8,919 nt of DNA. It comes from Bacteroidaceae bacterium. Its GTDB lineage: Bacteria; Bacteroidota; Bacteroidia; Bacteroidales; CHK158-818. Below, in pieces: positions 1 through 6,216 of the stretch (positions within the stretch are counted from its first letter, which is position 1; each line of letters starts with the position of its first letter). A program made the position numbers and the translations under genes. The stretch covers positions 1-8,919 of the forward strand of contig JAFUKV010000291.1 in assembly GCA_017467745.1 (NCBI GenBank), read 5' to 3'. The notes under the pieces are model-generated. The model was not told the origin of the DNA. It saw only the letters and a program-made list of their open reading frames with translations, and did not search any database.

Positions 1-134
1 ATTCGTTCGGGTTCGGAGGCGTTGCCGTTTTAGGCTATTTGTGGAATACCACAGACACAAATAATATGAAAACAAAGATTACCCTTCTGCAATCTGCATT
101 AAACCAAATAGAACAAGCATGTTACAGTTCATAA
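1..134 (+). CDS. TenI/ThiE-like protein, C-terminal end only (partial)
   Basis: An open frame enters from the left edge (first complete codon at 3) and stops with TAA at 132-134, giving 43 residues. It begins SFGFGGVAVLGYLW. This resembles the last beta-alpha unit of the Bacteroidales TenI/ThiE paralogues, where a stretch like FGFGGAVVLGDLWN follows the phosphate-binding loop; I recall that family from memory and could not align it. TenI proteins are TIM barrels, and some aromatise the thiazole tautomer released by ThiG. The stop lies inside thiE, a 16-nt overlap, so the two genes are probably translationally coupled and belong to one operon. With so little sequence, a divergent thiamine phosphate synthase is equally possible. 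The rest of the gene, and any thiS, would lie upstream of the window. Confidence 0.6.
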   Translation, partial: SFGFGGVAVLGYLWNTTDTNNMKTKITLLQSALNQIEQACYSS

Positions 135-745
135 CCCATAAAACAGACTCTATTTCTTATTTACAATCGGCCGAACTGGTACTTAAAGGCGGTTGTAAAT
201 GGGTACAATTGCGTATGAAAGAGGCCTCGACAGAAGAGATAAAAGAAACTGCTGCTAAAATGCAGAAACTATGCAAATTATACAAAGCGACGTTTATTAT
301 AGACGATCACGTTGTTATTGCCAGAGAAATAGGTGCTGACGGCGTTCATCTGGGGAAAAACGACCTTCCTGTATCCGAAGCGCGAAAAATCGTAGGCAAC
401 TCTTTTATTATCGGAGGTACTGCCAACACGTTTGAAGATATTGAGAATTTAACAGAAGCAGGGGCTGACTACATCGGGTTAGGACCTTTCCGGTTTACCG
501 AAACGAAAAAAAATCTAAGTCCTATCTTAGGAATCGACGGATACCGAAGCATCATGGAAAAATGTCGAAAAAAAGGCATAACCATACCCATCGTTGCAAT
601 AGGCGGTATTACAGCGCATGACATATCAAGCATCATGGAAACCGGAATAAACGGAATAGCGCTCTCCGGTACAATTTTACGCTCACCCAGTCCAGTAAAA
701 GAAACCGCAAACATTTTAAATATTATAAAATATAACCAGATATGA
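119..745 (+). CDS. thiE: Thiamine phosphate synthase ThiE
   Basis: This 208-residue protein is the normal length for ThiE. In the family, ThiE condenses HMP-pyrophosphate with hydroxyethylthiazole phosphate to give thiamine phosphate in the cytoplasm, on a TIM-barrel fold. Visible motifs are QLRMK (30-34, pyrophosphate contact), IDDH (61-64, with the Mg-ligand Asp and D in place of the more usual N), ADGVHLGKNDLP (73-84, second Mg ligand), IIGGTA (97-102), GPFRFTETK (122-130), AIGGI (160-164, phosphate loop) and ALSG (181-184). ATG at 119 is chosen because the following MLQFITHKTD matches how Bacteroidales ThiE proteins start. No clear ribosome-binding site is present. The start overlaps the upstream frame by 16 nt, and the stop overlaps the thiG start (ATGA), so translation is likely coupled on both sides. 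Confidence 0.95.
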   Translation: MLQFITHKTDSISYLQSAELVLKGGCKWVQLRMKEASTEEIKETAAKMQKLCKLYKATFIIDDHVVIAREIGADGVHLGKNDLPVSEARKIVGNSFIIGGTANTFEDIENLTEAGADYIGLGPFRFTETKKNLSPILGIDGYRSIMEKCRKKGITIPIVAIGGITAHDISSIMETGINGIALSGTILRSPSPVKETANILNIIKYNQI

Positions 746-1509
746 AAAATCTTATTATCGGAGGAAAAGAGTTTTCTTCCCGTTTGTTTTTGGGAACCGG
801 AAAATTCAGTTCCAGCGCAGTTATGGAAAAAGCCATCGCAGCATCCGGAACCCAAATGGTTACAGTGGCAATGAAACGCATAGATTTAGATAATGCTAAC
901 GATGACATGCTGATACATATCAATCAAGAAAAAATTCAACTGTTACCAAACACTTCGGGAGTACGTAATGCAGAAGAAGCTATATTCGCCGCTCAACTGG
1001 CGAGGGAAGCCTTCGGGACGAACTTTCTTAAATTAGAAATTCATCCTGACCCTCGTTACCTTCTGCCCGACCCGATAGAAACGCTTAAAGCGACCGAAGA
1101 ACTTGTAAAAATGGGATTCGTCGTCCTTCCGTATATACAAGCCGATCCAGTACTGTGCAAACGTTTAGAAGAAGCTGGGGCAGCTACTGTCATGCCATTA
1201 GGAGCACCTATCGGAACAAACAAAGGATTGCGAACTCGAGATATGTTGGAAATTATTATCAGCCAAAGCAATGTACCTGTAATAGTGGATGCCGGAATCG
1301 GAGCGCCGTCTCATGCCTCCGAAGCTCTTGAAATGGGTGCTGACGCTGTTTTGGTAAATACGGCTATCGCCATTGCCGGCGATCCGGTAAAAATGGCCGA
1401 AGCATTTAAACAAGCGGTAGAAGCCGGCCGAACAGCTTATGAAGCGGGATTAGGCAAATCGGGCATTATTGCCGAAGCCAGCAGTCCGTTAACCTCTTTC
1501 TTGGATTAA
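742..1509 (+). CDS. thiG: Thiazole synthase ThiG
   Basis: This 255-residue TIM-barrel enzyme forms thiazole phosphate from deoxyxylulose-5-phosphate, dehydroglycine (made by ThiH here) and sulfur from ThiS thiocarboxylate. The protein opens with LIIGGKEFSSRLFLGTGKF, typical of ThiG. Lys97 in the FLKLEI motif corresponds to the Schiff-base lysine. LPYIQADP (129-136), MPLGAPIGTNKG (151-162), DAGIGAPSHA (183-192) and NTAIA (206-210) are family signatures, the last two forming the phosphate-binding site. All key residues look intact. The start codon overlaps the thiE stop by 4 nt, and thiC follows after 11 nt. In E. coli ThiG works in a complex with ThiH, which is encoded two genes downstream. 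Confidence 0.97.
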   Translation: MKNLIIGGKEFSSRLFLGTGKFSSSAVMEKAIAASGTQMVTVAMKRIDLDNANDDMLIHINQEKIQLLPNTSGVRNAEEAIFAAQLAREAFGTNFLKLEIHPDPRYLLPDPIETLKATEELVKMGFVVLPYIQADPVLCKRLEEAGAATVMPLGAPIGTNKGLRTRDMLEIIISQSNVPVIVDAGIGAPSHASEALEMGADAVLVNTAIAIAGDPVKMAEAFKQAVEAGRTAYEAGLGKSGIIAEASSPLTSFLD

Positions 1510-1520
1510 AACTTATACAC

Positions 1521-3218
1521 ATGCAGACAAAAAAAGTTATCAAGAATTCATATCCCGGATCAGAAAAAATCTATATTCCGGGCAAAATATATGACATCCG
1601 AGTAGGTATGCGAAAAGTTAAACTAACCGATACGGTTAAAATTGTAGACGGTAAACGTGTAGCAACTCCTAACGGTCATATATACATTTACGATACCAGC
1701 GGATCTTATACAGATCCGAATATCGAGGTAGACTTGGCAAAAGGTCTTCCCCGCTTACGAGAAGAGTGGATAAAAAAACGCGGAGACGTTGAACAACTTG
1801 CCGAAATTTCATCGGAATACGGGAAACAACGATTAAACGATCCGTCTCTCGATTCTCTTCGGTTTGAGCATATACAATTACCTTATCGGGCACAAAAAGG
1901 CAAACAAATTACACAAATGTATTATGCCCGGCAAGGCATTATTACGCCTGAAATGGAATACGTAGCTATCCGTGAGAATCTGCAAAACGAAGAATTAGGC
2001 ATACCTACACATATCACTCCGGAATTCGTACGCGATGAAATTGCTGCGGGTAGAGCTATTATTCCGGCAAACATCAATCACCCGGAAGCGGAACCAATGA
2101 TTATCGGTAGAAATTTTTTGGTAAAATTAAATACACATATCGGTAACTCCGCCATGTCATCCAGCATAGAAGAAGAGGTAGAAAAAGCCGTTTGGAGCTG
2201 TCGATGGGGAGGCGATACATTAATGGATTTATCTACCGGCGCCAACATACATGAAACTCGCGAATGGATTATCCGCAACTGCCCTGTACCGGTAGGAACC
2301 GTACCTATTTACCAAGCCTTAGAAAAGGTAAATGGAGAAGTCAAAAAACTGACTTGGGATATTTACCGAGACACACTGATAGAGCAATGTGAACAAGGTG
2401 TAGACTATTTCACAATCCATGCCGGCGTATTGAAAGCACATGCTCAATTAGTAGAGAAACGGCTCACAGGAATTGTTTCGAGAGGAGGCTCCATTATGAC
2501 CCAATGGTGTAGAATATTCAACGAAGAGAACTTTTTATACACCCGCTTCGATGAAATATGCGAAATACTTGCTGCTTACGACGTAGCTGTGTCATTAGGC
2601 GACGGCATGCGTCCGGGATCGATACACGATGCCAATGATGAAGCCCAATTCCTCGAACTGGACGTTTTAGGAGAACTGACAAAAAAAGCATGGGCACATA
2701 ATGTACAAGTCATTATCGAGGGACCGGGACATGTTCCTATGCAAAAGATAAAAGTCAATATGGAACGGCAACTATCTTCGTGCGCAGAAGCTCCATTCTA
2801 CACATTAGGCCCTTTAACTACCGATATAGCGCCGGGATACGACCACATAACATCTGCTATCGGAGCTGCTCAAATCGCTTGGTACGGAACAGCTATGATA
2901 TGTTATGTTACGCCAAAAGAACATTTGGGATTACCTAACCGGGAAGATGTTCGCAACGGAGTTATAGCATACAAAATAGCTGCTCATGCAGCCGATATAG
3001 CCAAAGGGCATCCCGGCGTGCAAATACGCGACAATGCGTTGAGCAAAGCTCGTTTCGACTTTCGGTGGAAAGACCAGTTTAATCTGTCGTTAGACCCCGA
3101 AAGAGCGCTCGAATATTATCGGGAAGGCTCTAAAAACGATGAAGATTACTGTACGATGTGCGGCCCCAATTTCTGTGCTATGCGCATTACTCATAATCTG
3201 AAAGACTGCGAACGTTAA
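1521..3218 (+). CDS. thiC: Phosphomethylpyrimidine synthase ThiC
   Basis: This 565-residue radical SAM enzyme rearranges aminoimidazole ribotide into HMP phosphate, the pyrimidine half of thiamine. The C-terminal CX2CX4C motif (Cys544, Cys547, Cys552; CTMCGPNFC) is the unusual ThiC cluster site binding [4Fe-4S]. Other hallmarks include GGDTLMDLSTG, NCPVPVGTVP, TIHAGVL, SLGDGMRPGS and, for metal binding, the histidines in EGPGHVPM and GYDHITSAIG. It is shorter than the roughly 630-residue E. coli enzyme because the N-terminal region is reduced, as I recall for other Bacteroidales. The gene lies 11 nt after thiG and 24 nt before the next gene. ThiC is oxygen sensitive and needs a reductant, which suits an anaerobe. 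It appears complete. Confidence 0.97.
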   Translation: MQTKKVIKNSYPGSEKIYIPGKIYDIRVGMRKVKLTDTVKIVDGKRVATPNGHIYIYDTSGSYTDPNIEVDLAKGLPRLREEWIKKRGDVEQLAEISSEYGKQRLNDPSLDSLRFEHIQLPYRAQKGKQITQMYYARQGIITPEMEYVAIRENLQNEELGIPTHITPEFVRDEIAAGRAIIPANINHPEAEPMIIGRNFLVKLNTHIGNSAMSSSIEEEVEKAVWSCRWGGDTLMDLSTGANIHETREWIIRNCPVPVGTVPIYQALEKVNGEVKKLTWDIYRDTLIEQCEQGVDYFTIHAGVLKAHAQLVEKRLTGIVSRGGSIMTQWCRIFNEENFLYTRFDEICEILAAYDVAVSLGDGMRPGSIHDANDEAQFLELDVLGELTKKAWAHNVQVIIEGPGHVPMQKIKVNMERQLSSCAEAPFYTLGPLTTDIAPGYDHITSAIGAAQIAWYGTAMICYVTPKEHLGLPNREDVRNGVIAYKIAAHAADIAKGHPGVQIRDNALSKARFDFRWKDQFNLSLDPERALEYYREGSKNDEDYCTMCGPNFCAMRITHNLKDCER

Positions 3219-3242
3219 AAAGAATACGGAAACAACCTCTTT

Positions 3243-3791
3243 ATGAACAGGGATTATACGGTTCTATTGACCGAGCGATTATCGCCGCATTTCATAAGAA
3301 AGATACTGTCTTTAATAAAGCAGCATCCCGAAGATATGGACACGGTTTACAGGCTTATTTATTATCCTGATGCAACCGTTTCGTGGCGAGCGGCTTGGGC
3401 ATGCGAAAAATTATGTATGGAATTTCCGGCATGGTTTATAGACAAGCGGAACGAACTTATGAATTTTTCTCTTTATCACTCTCATAAAGGAACAAAAAGA
3501 TTAATTCTGTCTATCTTGAATAAATTACCCATAGCGGTTCCTATTTCAATACCATTCCTTAATTCCTGTTTCAAGGGGATGTTTTCGCCGGAAGAACCGG
3601 CTGCTATACAATCGCTGTACATTAAACTGTCGTACAATTTATGTATAGCAGAACCGGAATTGTTACCGGAATTACAAATGTTATTGGAAAGTGCAAATTC
3701 CGAGTACTATTCAACCGCTGTCAAAACGGCGCGAAAAAATATATTGCTCCGGATAAATAAAAATAGTAAAAAATGTTTTCAGAAGAATTAG
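3243..3791 (+). CDS. Unassigned small helical (HEAT-like) protein inside the thiamine operon
   Basis: I cannot assign a function to this 182-residue protein. It looks cytosolic and mostly alpha-helical, with no signal peptide, membrane segment or CxxC motif. Repeating amphipathic helices, a DATVSWRAAWACEKL segment (about 48-62) and a KGTKRLILSILNKLP segment (about 83-97) resemble HEAT/ARM-type helical repeats, which usually act as protein-binding scaffolds. Similar proteins of about 180 residues occur, I believe, in other Bacteroidales without a known role. It lies 24 nt after thiC and its last 19 nt overlap the start of thiH, so it is almost certainly co-transcribed and probably coupled to thiH translation. 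A role with ThiH or ThiC is only a guess from position. A gene inserted in the operon without any thiamine role is the alternative. Confidence 0.85.
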   Translation: MNRDYTVLLTERLSPHFIRKILSLIKQHPEDMDTVYRLIYYPDATVSWRAAWACEKLCMEFPAWFIDKRNELMNFSLYHSHKGTKRLILSILNKLPIAVPISIPFLNSCFKGMFSPEEPAAIQSLYIKLSYNLCIAEPELLPELQMLLESANSEYYSTAVKTARKNILLRINKNSKKCFQKN

Positions 3792-4885
3792 AAAAATATC
3801 AATGGGATGAGGTAACTGACCAGATTTATTCGAAAACGGCCAATGATGTAGAAACTGCTTTGCACAAAGAGCACCTTTCTATCGATGATTTTATGGCGCT
3901 GGTTTCTCCCGCTGCCACCGCATATTTAGAACCGATGGCGGCATTAAGCAGGAAATACACGCAACAACGTTTCGGGAAAACGATACAAATGTATGTCCCG
4001 CTATACATTACCAACTCCTGTACAAATCATTGCGTATATTGCGGATTTCAACACAACAACCCCATTGCCCGCATCATTCTGAAAGACGAAGAAATTATAA
4101 ATGAATGTAAGGCTATCCGCCGAATAGGACCTTTTGAAAACCTATTAATAGTTACAGGCGAAAATCCCCGAGATGCAGGTGTCGATTATATCGAAAACGC
4201 TCTGAAACTCGCCCGCCCCTATTTCTCAAACCTAAGTATCGAAGTCATGCCTCTGAAAAGCGAAGAGTACTACCGCTTAACAAAAGCAGGCCTAAACGGC
4301 GTAGTATGTTTTCAGGAAACATACAACAAAGCTCATTACAACATATACCACCCCAAAGGTATGAAATCAAAGTTCGAATGGCGTGTTAATGGTTTCGACC
4401 GTATGGGGCAAGCCGGTGTACATAAAATAGGTATGGGCGTATTAATAGGGTTAGAAGAATGGCGTACCGATACAACCATGATGGCAATTCATTTGCGCTA
4501 CCTGCAAAAACACTATTGGAAAACGCGGTACAGCGTCAATTTTCCCCGTATGCGTCCGTCGGAAGGACATTTCAAACCGAATGTAGTTATGCAAGATAAA
4601 GAATTAGCGCAACTTATTTTCGCATACCGTATTTTTGACCACGATGTGGATATTTCTGTTTCAACACGCGAGAATCCTCATTTCAGAGATCATATCGCTA
4701 CATTAGGAGCTACATCTCTAAGTGCTGGCTCTAAAACCGAACCGGGAGGCTATTACACTTATCCTCAGGCATTAGAACAATTCTCCGTTAATGACGACCG
4801 TACTCCGCAAAAAGTAGAAAAAGCCATAAAAGAATTAGGCTACGAAGTGGTATGGAAAGACTGGGATGAAGCATTCGACCGTTAA
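3773..4885 (+). CDS. thiH: 2-iminoacetate synthase (tyrosine lyase) ThiH
   Basis: This 370-residue radical SAM enzyme cleaves tyrosine to p-cresol and dehydroglycine, the glycine-derived precursor used by ThiG. The CX3CX2C cluster motif is Cys83, Cys87 and Cys90 (CTNHCVYC), followed by GFQHNN. Further signatures are LLIVTGENP, IEVMPL, VCFQETYN, GMGVLIGLEEWR and NFPRMRPSEG, covering the TIM barrel and the C-terminal domain shared with BioB. ATG at 3773 is chosen because MFSEELEKYQWDEV matches typical Bacteroidales ThiH N-termini, although it lies inside the preceding gene (19-nt overlap). thiF follows after 2 nt. Presence of ThiH instead of the oxygen-dependent glycine oxidase ThiO indicates the anaerobic route. 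Confidence 0.96.
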   Translation: MFSEELEKYQWDEVTDQIYSKTANDVETALHKEHLSIDDFMALVSPAATAYLEPMAALSRKYTQQRFGKTIQMYVPLYITNSCTNHCVYCGFQHNNPIARIILKDEEIINECKAIRRIGPFENLLIVTGENPRDAGVDYIENALKLARPYFSNLSIEVMPLKSEEYYRLTKAGLNGVVCFQETYNKAHYNIYHPKGMKSKFEWRVNGFDRMGQAGVHKIGMGVLIGLEEWRTDTTMMAIHLRYLQKHYWKTRYSVNFPRMRPSEGHFKPNVVMQDKELAQLIFAYRIFDHDVDISVSTRENPHFRDHIATLGATSLSAGSKTEPGGYYTYPQALEQFSVNDDRTPQKVEKAIKELGYEVVWKDWDEAFDR

Positions 4886-4887
4886 TT

Positions 4888-5586
4888 ATGAACAGATACC
4901 GCAGACATATATTGCTAAAAGAAATAGGAGAAATCGGCCAACAAAAATTGAAAGAGGCCTCCGTTTTGATTGTAGGCGTAGGAGGGTTAGGCTCTCCCGC
5001 CTCTCTTTATCTAACGGCTGCCGGTATAGGCCGCATCGGATTGATGGACGATGATACCGTATCAGAAAGTAACCTGCAAAGACAAGTGTTATATACTTCT
5101 GACGAGGTGGGTCTTCTCAAAGTAAAATGCGCCGAACGAAGGTTGAAATCTCTTTCTTCCACAACCGTTTTTGATATATATCCACACCGTTTAAATAGTG
5201 AAAATGCAGACAATATCATTGCCCGTTACGATATTGTTGTGGACGGATGCGACAATTACGCTACCCGCTATTTGATAAACGATACTTGCATACGTTTGGG
5301 AAAACCGTATGTATATGGAACAATCGGAGAATTTCAAGGTCAAGCAGCCGTATTTAACTACCAAAACAAATTTTCTTATCGGGATATATATCCGGATGAA
5401 ACATACCTAACCGACCTACCTCGTCCGGAACAAGGCGTTATGGGAGCTATTCCCGGCATTATAGGTTCTATTGAGGCATCCGAAACAATCAAAATCATCA
5501 CCGGAGCAGGTACTCCTCTGAACGATCGGCTTTTTACGATTGATGCACTTAATATGGACATAAACATCCTGTCGTTCAAAAAATAA
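4888..5586 (+). CDS. thiF: ThiS adenylyltransferase ThiF (MoeB/ThiF/E1-like)
   Basis: This 232-residue protein belongs to the E1-like family, which adenylates the C-terminal glycine of a small sulfur carrier; position in the operon makes ThiS the likely partner rather than MoaD. The ATP-binding loop GVGGLGSP (30-37), the DDD segment (54-56), SNLQRQ (61-66, arginine contacting ATP) and VDGCDNYATR (118-127, with catalytic Asp122) are all present. The protein has only three cysteines (81, 121, 134). The two CxxC zinc pairs and the acyl-disulfide cysteine known from E. coli ThiF are absent; the region where they would lie reads KFSYRDIYPDE and PRPEQGVMG instead. Conserved GAIPGIIGSIEASE follows. 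It is complete, sits 2 nt after thiH and looks like the last gene of the operon. Confidence 0.92.
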   Translation: MNRYRRHILLKEIGEIGQQKLKEASVLIVGVGGLGSPASLYLTAAGIGRIGLMDDDTVSESNLQRQVLYTSDEVGLLKVKCAERRLKSLSSTTVFDIYPHRLNSENADNIIARYDIVVDGCDNYATRYLINDTCIRLGKPYVYGTIGEFQGQAAVFNYQNKFSYRDIYPDETYLTDLPRPEQGVMGAIPGIIGSIEASETIKIITGAGTPLNDRLFTIDALNMDINILSFKK

Positions 5587-5684
5587 TCGCAACCATATAA
5601 CTTTTAACTTTATGCGTTTGATGAGGAACGGCGTTTAACTGTTACTTCGACCTTTTTGCTAATGTTTCAAAATCACATTTACCA

Positions 5685-5704
5685 ACCTGTTATAGGTCTT
5701 TTTA
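5685..5704 (+). terminator. Possible weak terminator downstream of thiF
   Basis: ACCT (5685-5688) and AGGT (5694-5697) can form a 4-bp stem around loop GTTAT, followed by CTTTTTAG. It lies about 100 nt after the thiF stop and faces the right way to end the thiamine operon. The stem is short, so this is weak evidence; no better hairpin with a T-run was found in the spacer. Confidence 0.3.
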
Positions 5705-5781
5705 GAATTAAGCAATTGATAAACTTACGCTCTACATAAAAGTTTCGTATAAATTATTGCAAAACGGAAAAATTTCTAAAT

Positions 5782-5859
5782 TCAACATATATGTACTGCT
5801 ACCAAATATATCCAATCTTTCTTCATTCTTCTGGTATCCAAGCATATTTTTACGTTCAT
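5782..5859 (-). pseudogene. Fossil N-terminus of a Bacteroidales tyrosine integrase
   Basis: Reading the minus strand from ATG at 5859, the frame begins MNVKICLDTRRMKKD and ends at TGA (5784-5782) after 25 codons. Bacteroidales phage and integrative-element tyrosine recombinases commonly start with a stretch such as VKICLDTRRMKKDGTYPL, so the first 15 residues are a strong family match recalled from memory. Beyond KKD the similarity decays (WIYLVAV where DGTYPLVLR would be expected). No catalytic R-H-R-Y region can be recognised in the remaining 200 nt before thiF. The fragment lies downstream of the 3' end of tRNA-Pro on the same strand, the usual place for an integrase of an element inserted at a tRNA. 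It is best read as the remnant of a lost or decayed element. Confidence 0.6.
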
Positions 5860-5874
5860 AGCATTATGGTTTAA

Positions 5875-5905
5875 AATTTGACACGCAATTTGACACGTTT
5901 TTGAC
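5875..5905. repeat. Phased TTTGACACG direct repeats upstream of the integrase fossil
   Basis: AATTTGACACG occurs exactly twice, at 5875-5885 and 5887-5897, and a shortened third copy, TTTGAC, lies at 5900-5905. The TTTGAC cores begin at 5877, 5889 and 5900, so they are 12 and 11 bp apart, about one helical turn. They sit 15 nt upstream of the minus-strand integrase start, between it and tRNA-Pro. Integrase arm-type sites or a recombination-directionality-factor array are plausible readings, by inference only. Confidence 0.55.
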
Positions 5906-5956
5906 GTACTAAACTGTTCCCAAATGTAGTAATTTGGTGTTTATAATCAAAAATAG

Positions 5957-5992
5957 TAATAAAAAAGGAGCCACATATTATTGTAACTCCTT
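5957..5992 (-). terminator. Intrinsic terminator of tRNA-Pro
   Basis: Read on the minus strand, AAGGAGTTACA (5992-5982) pairs with TGTGGCTCCTT (5975-5965) around the 6-nt loop ATAATA, and TTTTATTA follows at 5964-5957. The 11-bp stem uses two G-U pairs that exist only in minus-strand RNA; in plus-strand RNA they would be A-C mismatches. It lies 14 nt after the tRNA 3' end, as expected for its terminator. Confidence 0.8.
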
Positions 5993-6006
5993 GATTTTTC
6001 AGCTTG

Positions 6007-6081
6007 TCGGGGTGAAAGGATTCGAACCTTCGACCCCCTGCTCCCAAAGCAGGTGCGCTAACCGGACTGCGCTACGCCCCG
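6007..6081 (-). tRNA. tRNA-Pro, anticodon UGG
   Basis: The 75-nt minus-strand cloverleaf is clear. It has acceptor CGGGGCG / CACCCCG, D-stem GCGC/GCGC around AGTCCGGTTA, anticodon arm CCTGC-TTTGGGA-GCAGG with anticodon TGG, variable region GGGTC, and T-arm GAAGG-TTCGAAT-CCTTT, ending with discriminator A at 6007. CCA is not encoded; the genome continues CAAGC. One acceptor pair is a mismatch, C6 against A67. A Bacteroidetes-type promoter lies 11 nt upstream and an intrinsic terminator lies downstream, so it appears to be a single-gene unit. The adjacent integrase fossil suggests that its 3' end has served as an attachment site. Confidence 0.95.
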
Positions 6082-6092
6082 TAAAACGACGG

Positions 6093-6123
6093 CAAATATA
6101 CTACTTTTTTTTTTCTTGACAAT
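6093..6123 (-). promoter_or_regulatory. Bacteroidetes-type promoter of tRNA-Pro
   Basis: On the minus strand, ATTG (6123-6120) and TATATTTG (6100-6093) match the -33 TTTG and -7 TAnnTTTG elements of the Bacteroidetes primary sigma factor, separated by 19 bp. The spacer includes a run of ten A residues. The expected transcription start is only a few nucleotides before the mature tRNA 5' end at 6081. Confidence 0.75.
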
Positions 6124-6211
6124 TCTTTATCGTGCATTTCACTTTATAAAAGAAAAATCTTTATCGCAGCACCTATAACCCTTCGGATAAAACTCTACCG
6201 TAACCCTTTCG
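6124..6211. repeat. Short direct repeats upstream of the exported-protein gene
   Basis: TCTTTATCG occurs at 6124-6132 and 6158-6166, 34 bp apart. TAACCCTTCG (6176-6185) and TAACCCTTTCG (6201-6211) are near-copies 25 bp apart. They may be regulatory sites for the gene at 6266, or chance matches in AT-rich sequence. No TAnnTTTG promoter box was found on this strand between 6120 and 6265, so the promoter of that gene remains unlocated. Confidence 0.3.
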
Positions 6212-6216
6212 CACTG

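Larger units (their letters stand above)
5587..6006. other. Gene-poor AT-rich spacer between thiF and tRNA-Pro
   Basis: No intact gene is visible in this 420-nt stretch on either strand. It is visibly richer in A/T than the flanking genes. Supported contents, listed separately, are a weak hairpin with a T-run after thiF, a fossil of an integrase N-terminus on the minus strand, three phased TTTGAC repeats and the terminator of tRNA-Pro. The stretch 5587-5680 holds only tiny frames, such as an 8-codon one at 5613, and I see nothing convincing there. The arrangement reads as an old integration site next to a tRNA gene. Confidence 0.6.

Noticed and set aside
1..118. TPP riboswitch expected for a thiamine operon
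   Set aside because: The first 118 bases are coding for the upstream protein and hold no THI-box pattern; any riboswitch would be outside the window.
5622..5648. Hairpin AACGG / CTGTT after thiF as a terminator
   Set aside because: Five-bp stem with a G-U pair, and the T-run does not follow directly.
5645..5652. CTTCGACC after thiF, also present in tRNA-Pro at 6028-6035, as a possible second attachment site
   Set aside because: Eight bases only, with no extension on either side, and it falls in the T-stem/variable region rather than at the tRNA 3' end. Chance explains it.
5610..5660. Minus-strand peptide KVEVTVKRRSSSNA ending at 5610, as a possible integrase C-terminus
   Set aside because: It is basic and short, is broken by stops upstream in frame, and shows no recognisable integrase motif.
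5785..5794. Palindrome ACATATATGT as an operator
   Set aside because: An AT-rich 10-bp palindrome inside the integrase fossil with no further support is expected by chance.
5934..6119. 61-residue plus-strand open frame containing GVKGFEPSTPCSQ
   Set aside because: It is the reverse complement of tRNA-Pro; this peptide is a well-known artefact of translating a tRNA gene on the wrong strand.
6116..6150. TTGACA at 6116 with TATAAA near 6145 as a plus-strand sigma70 promoter for the gene at 6266
   Set aside because: Spacing is about 23 bp and the enterobacterial consensus does not apply in Bacteroidota.
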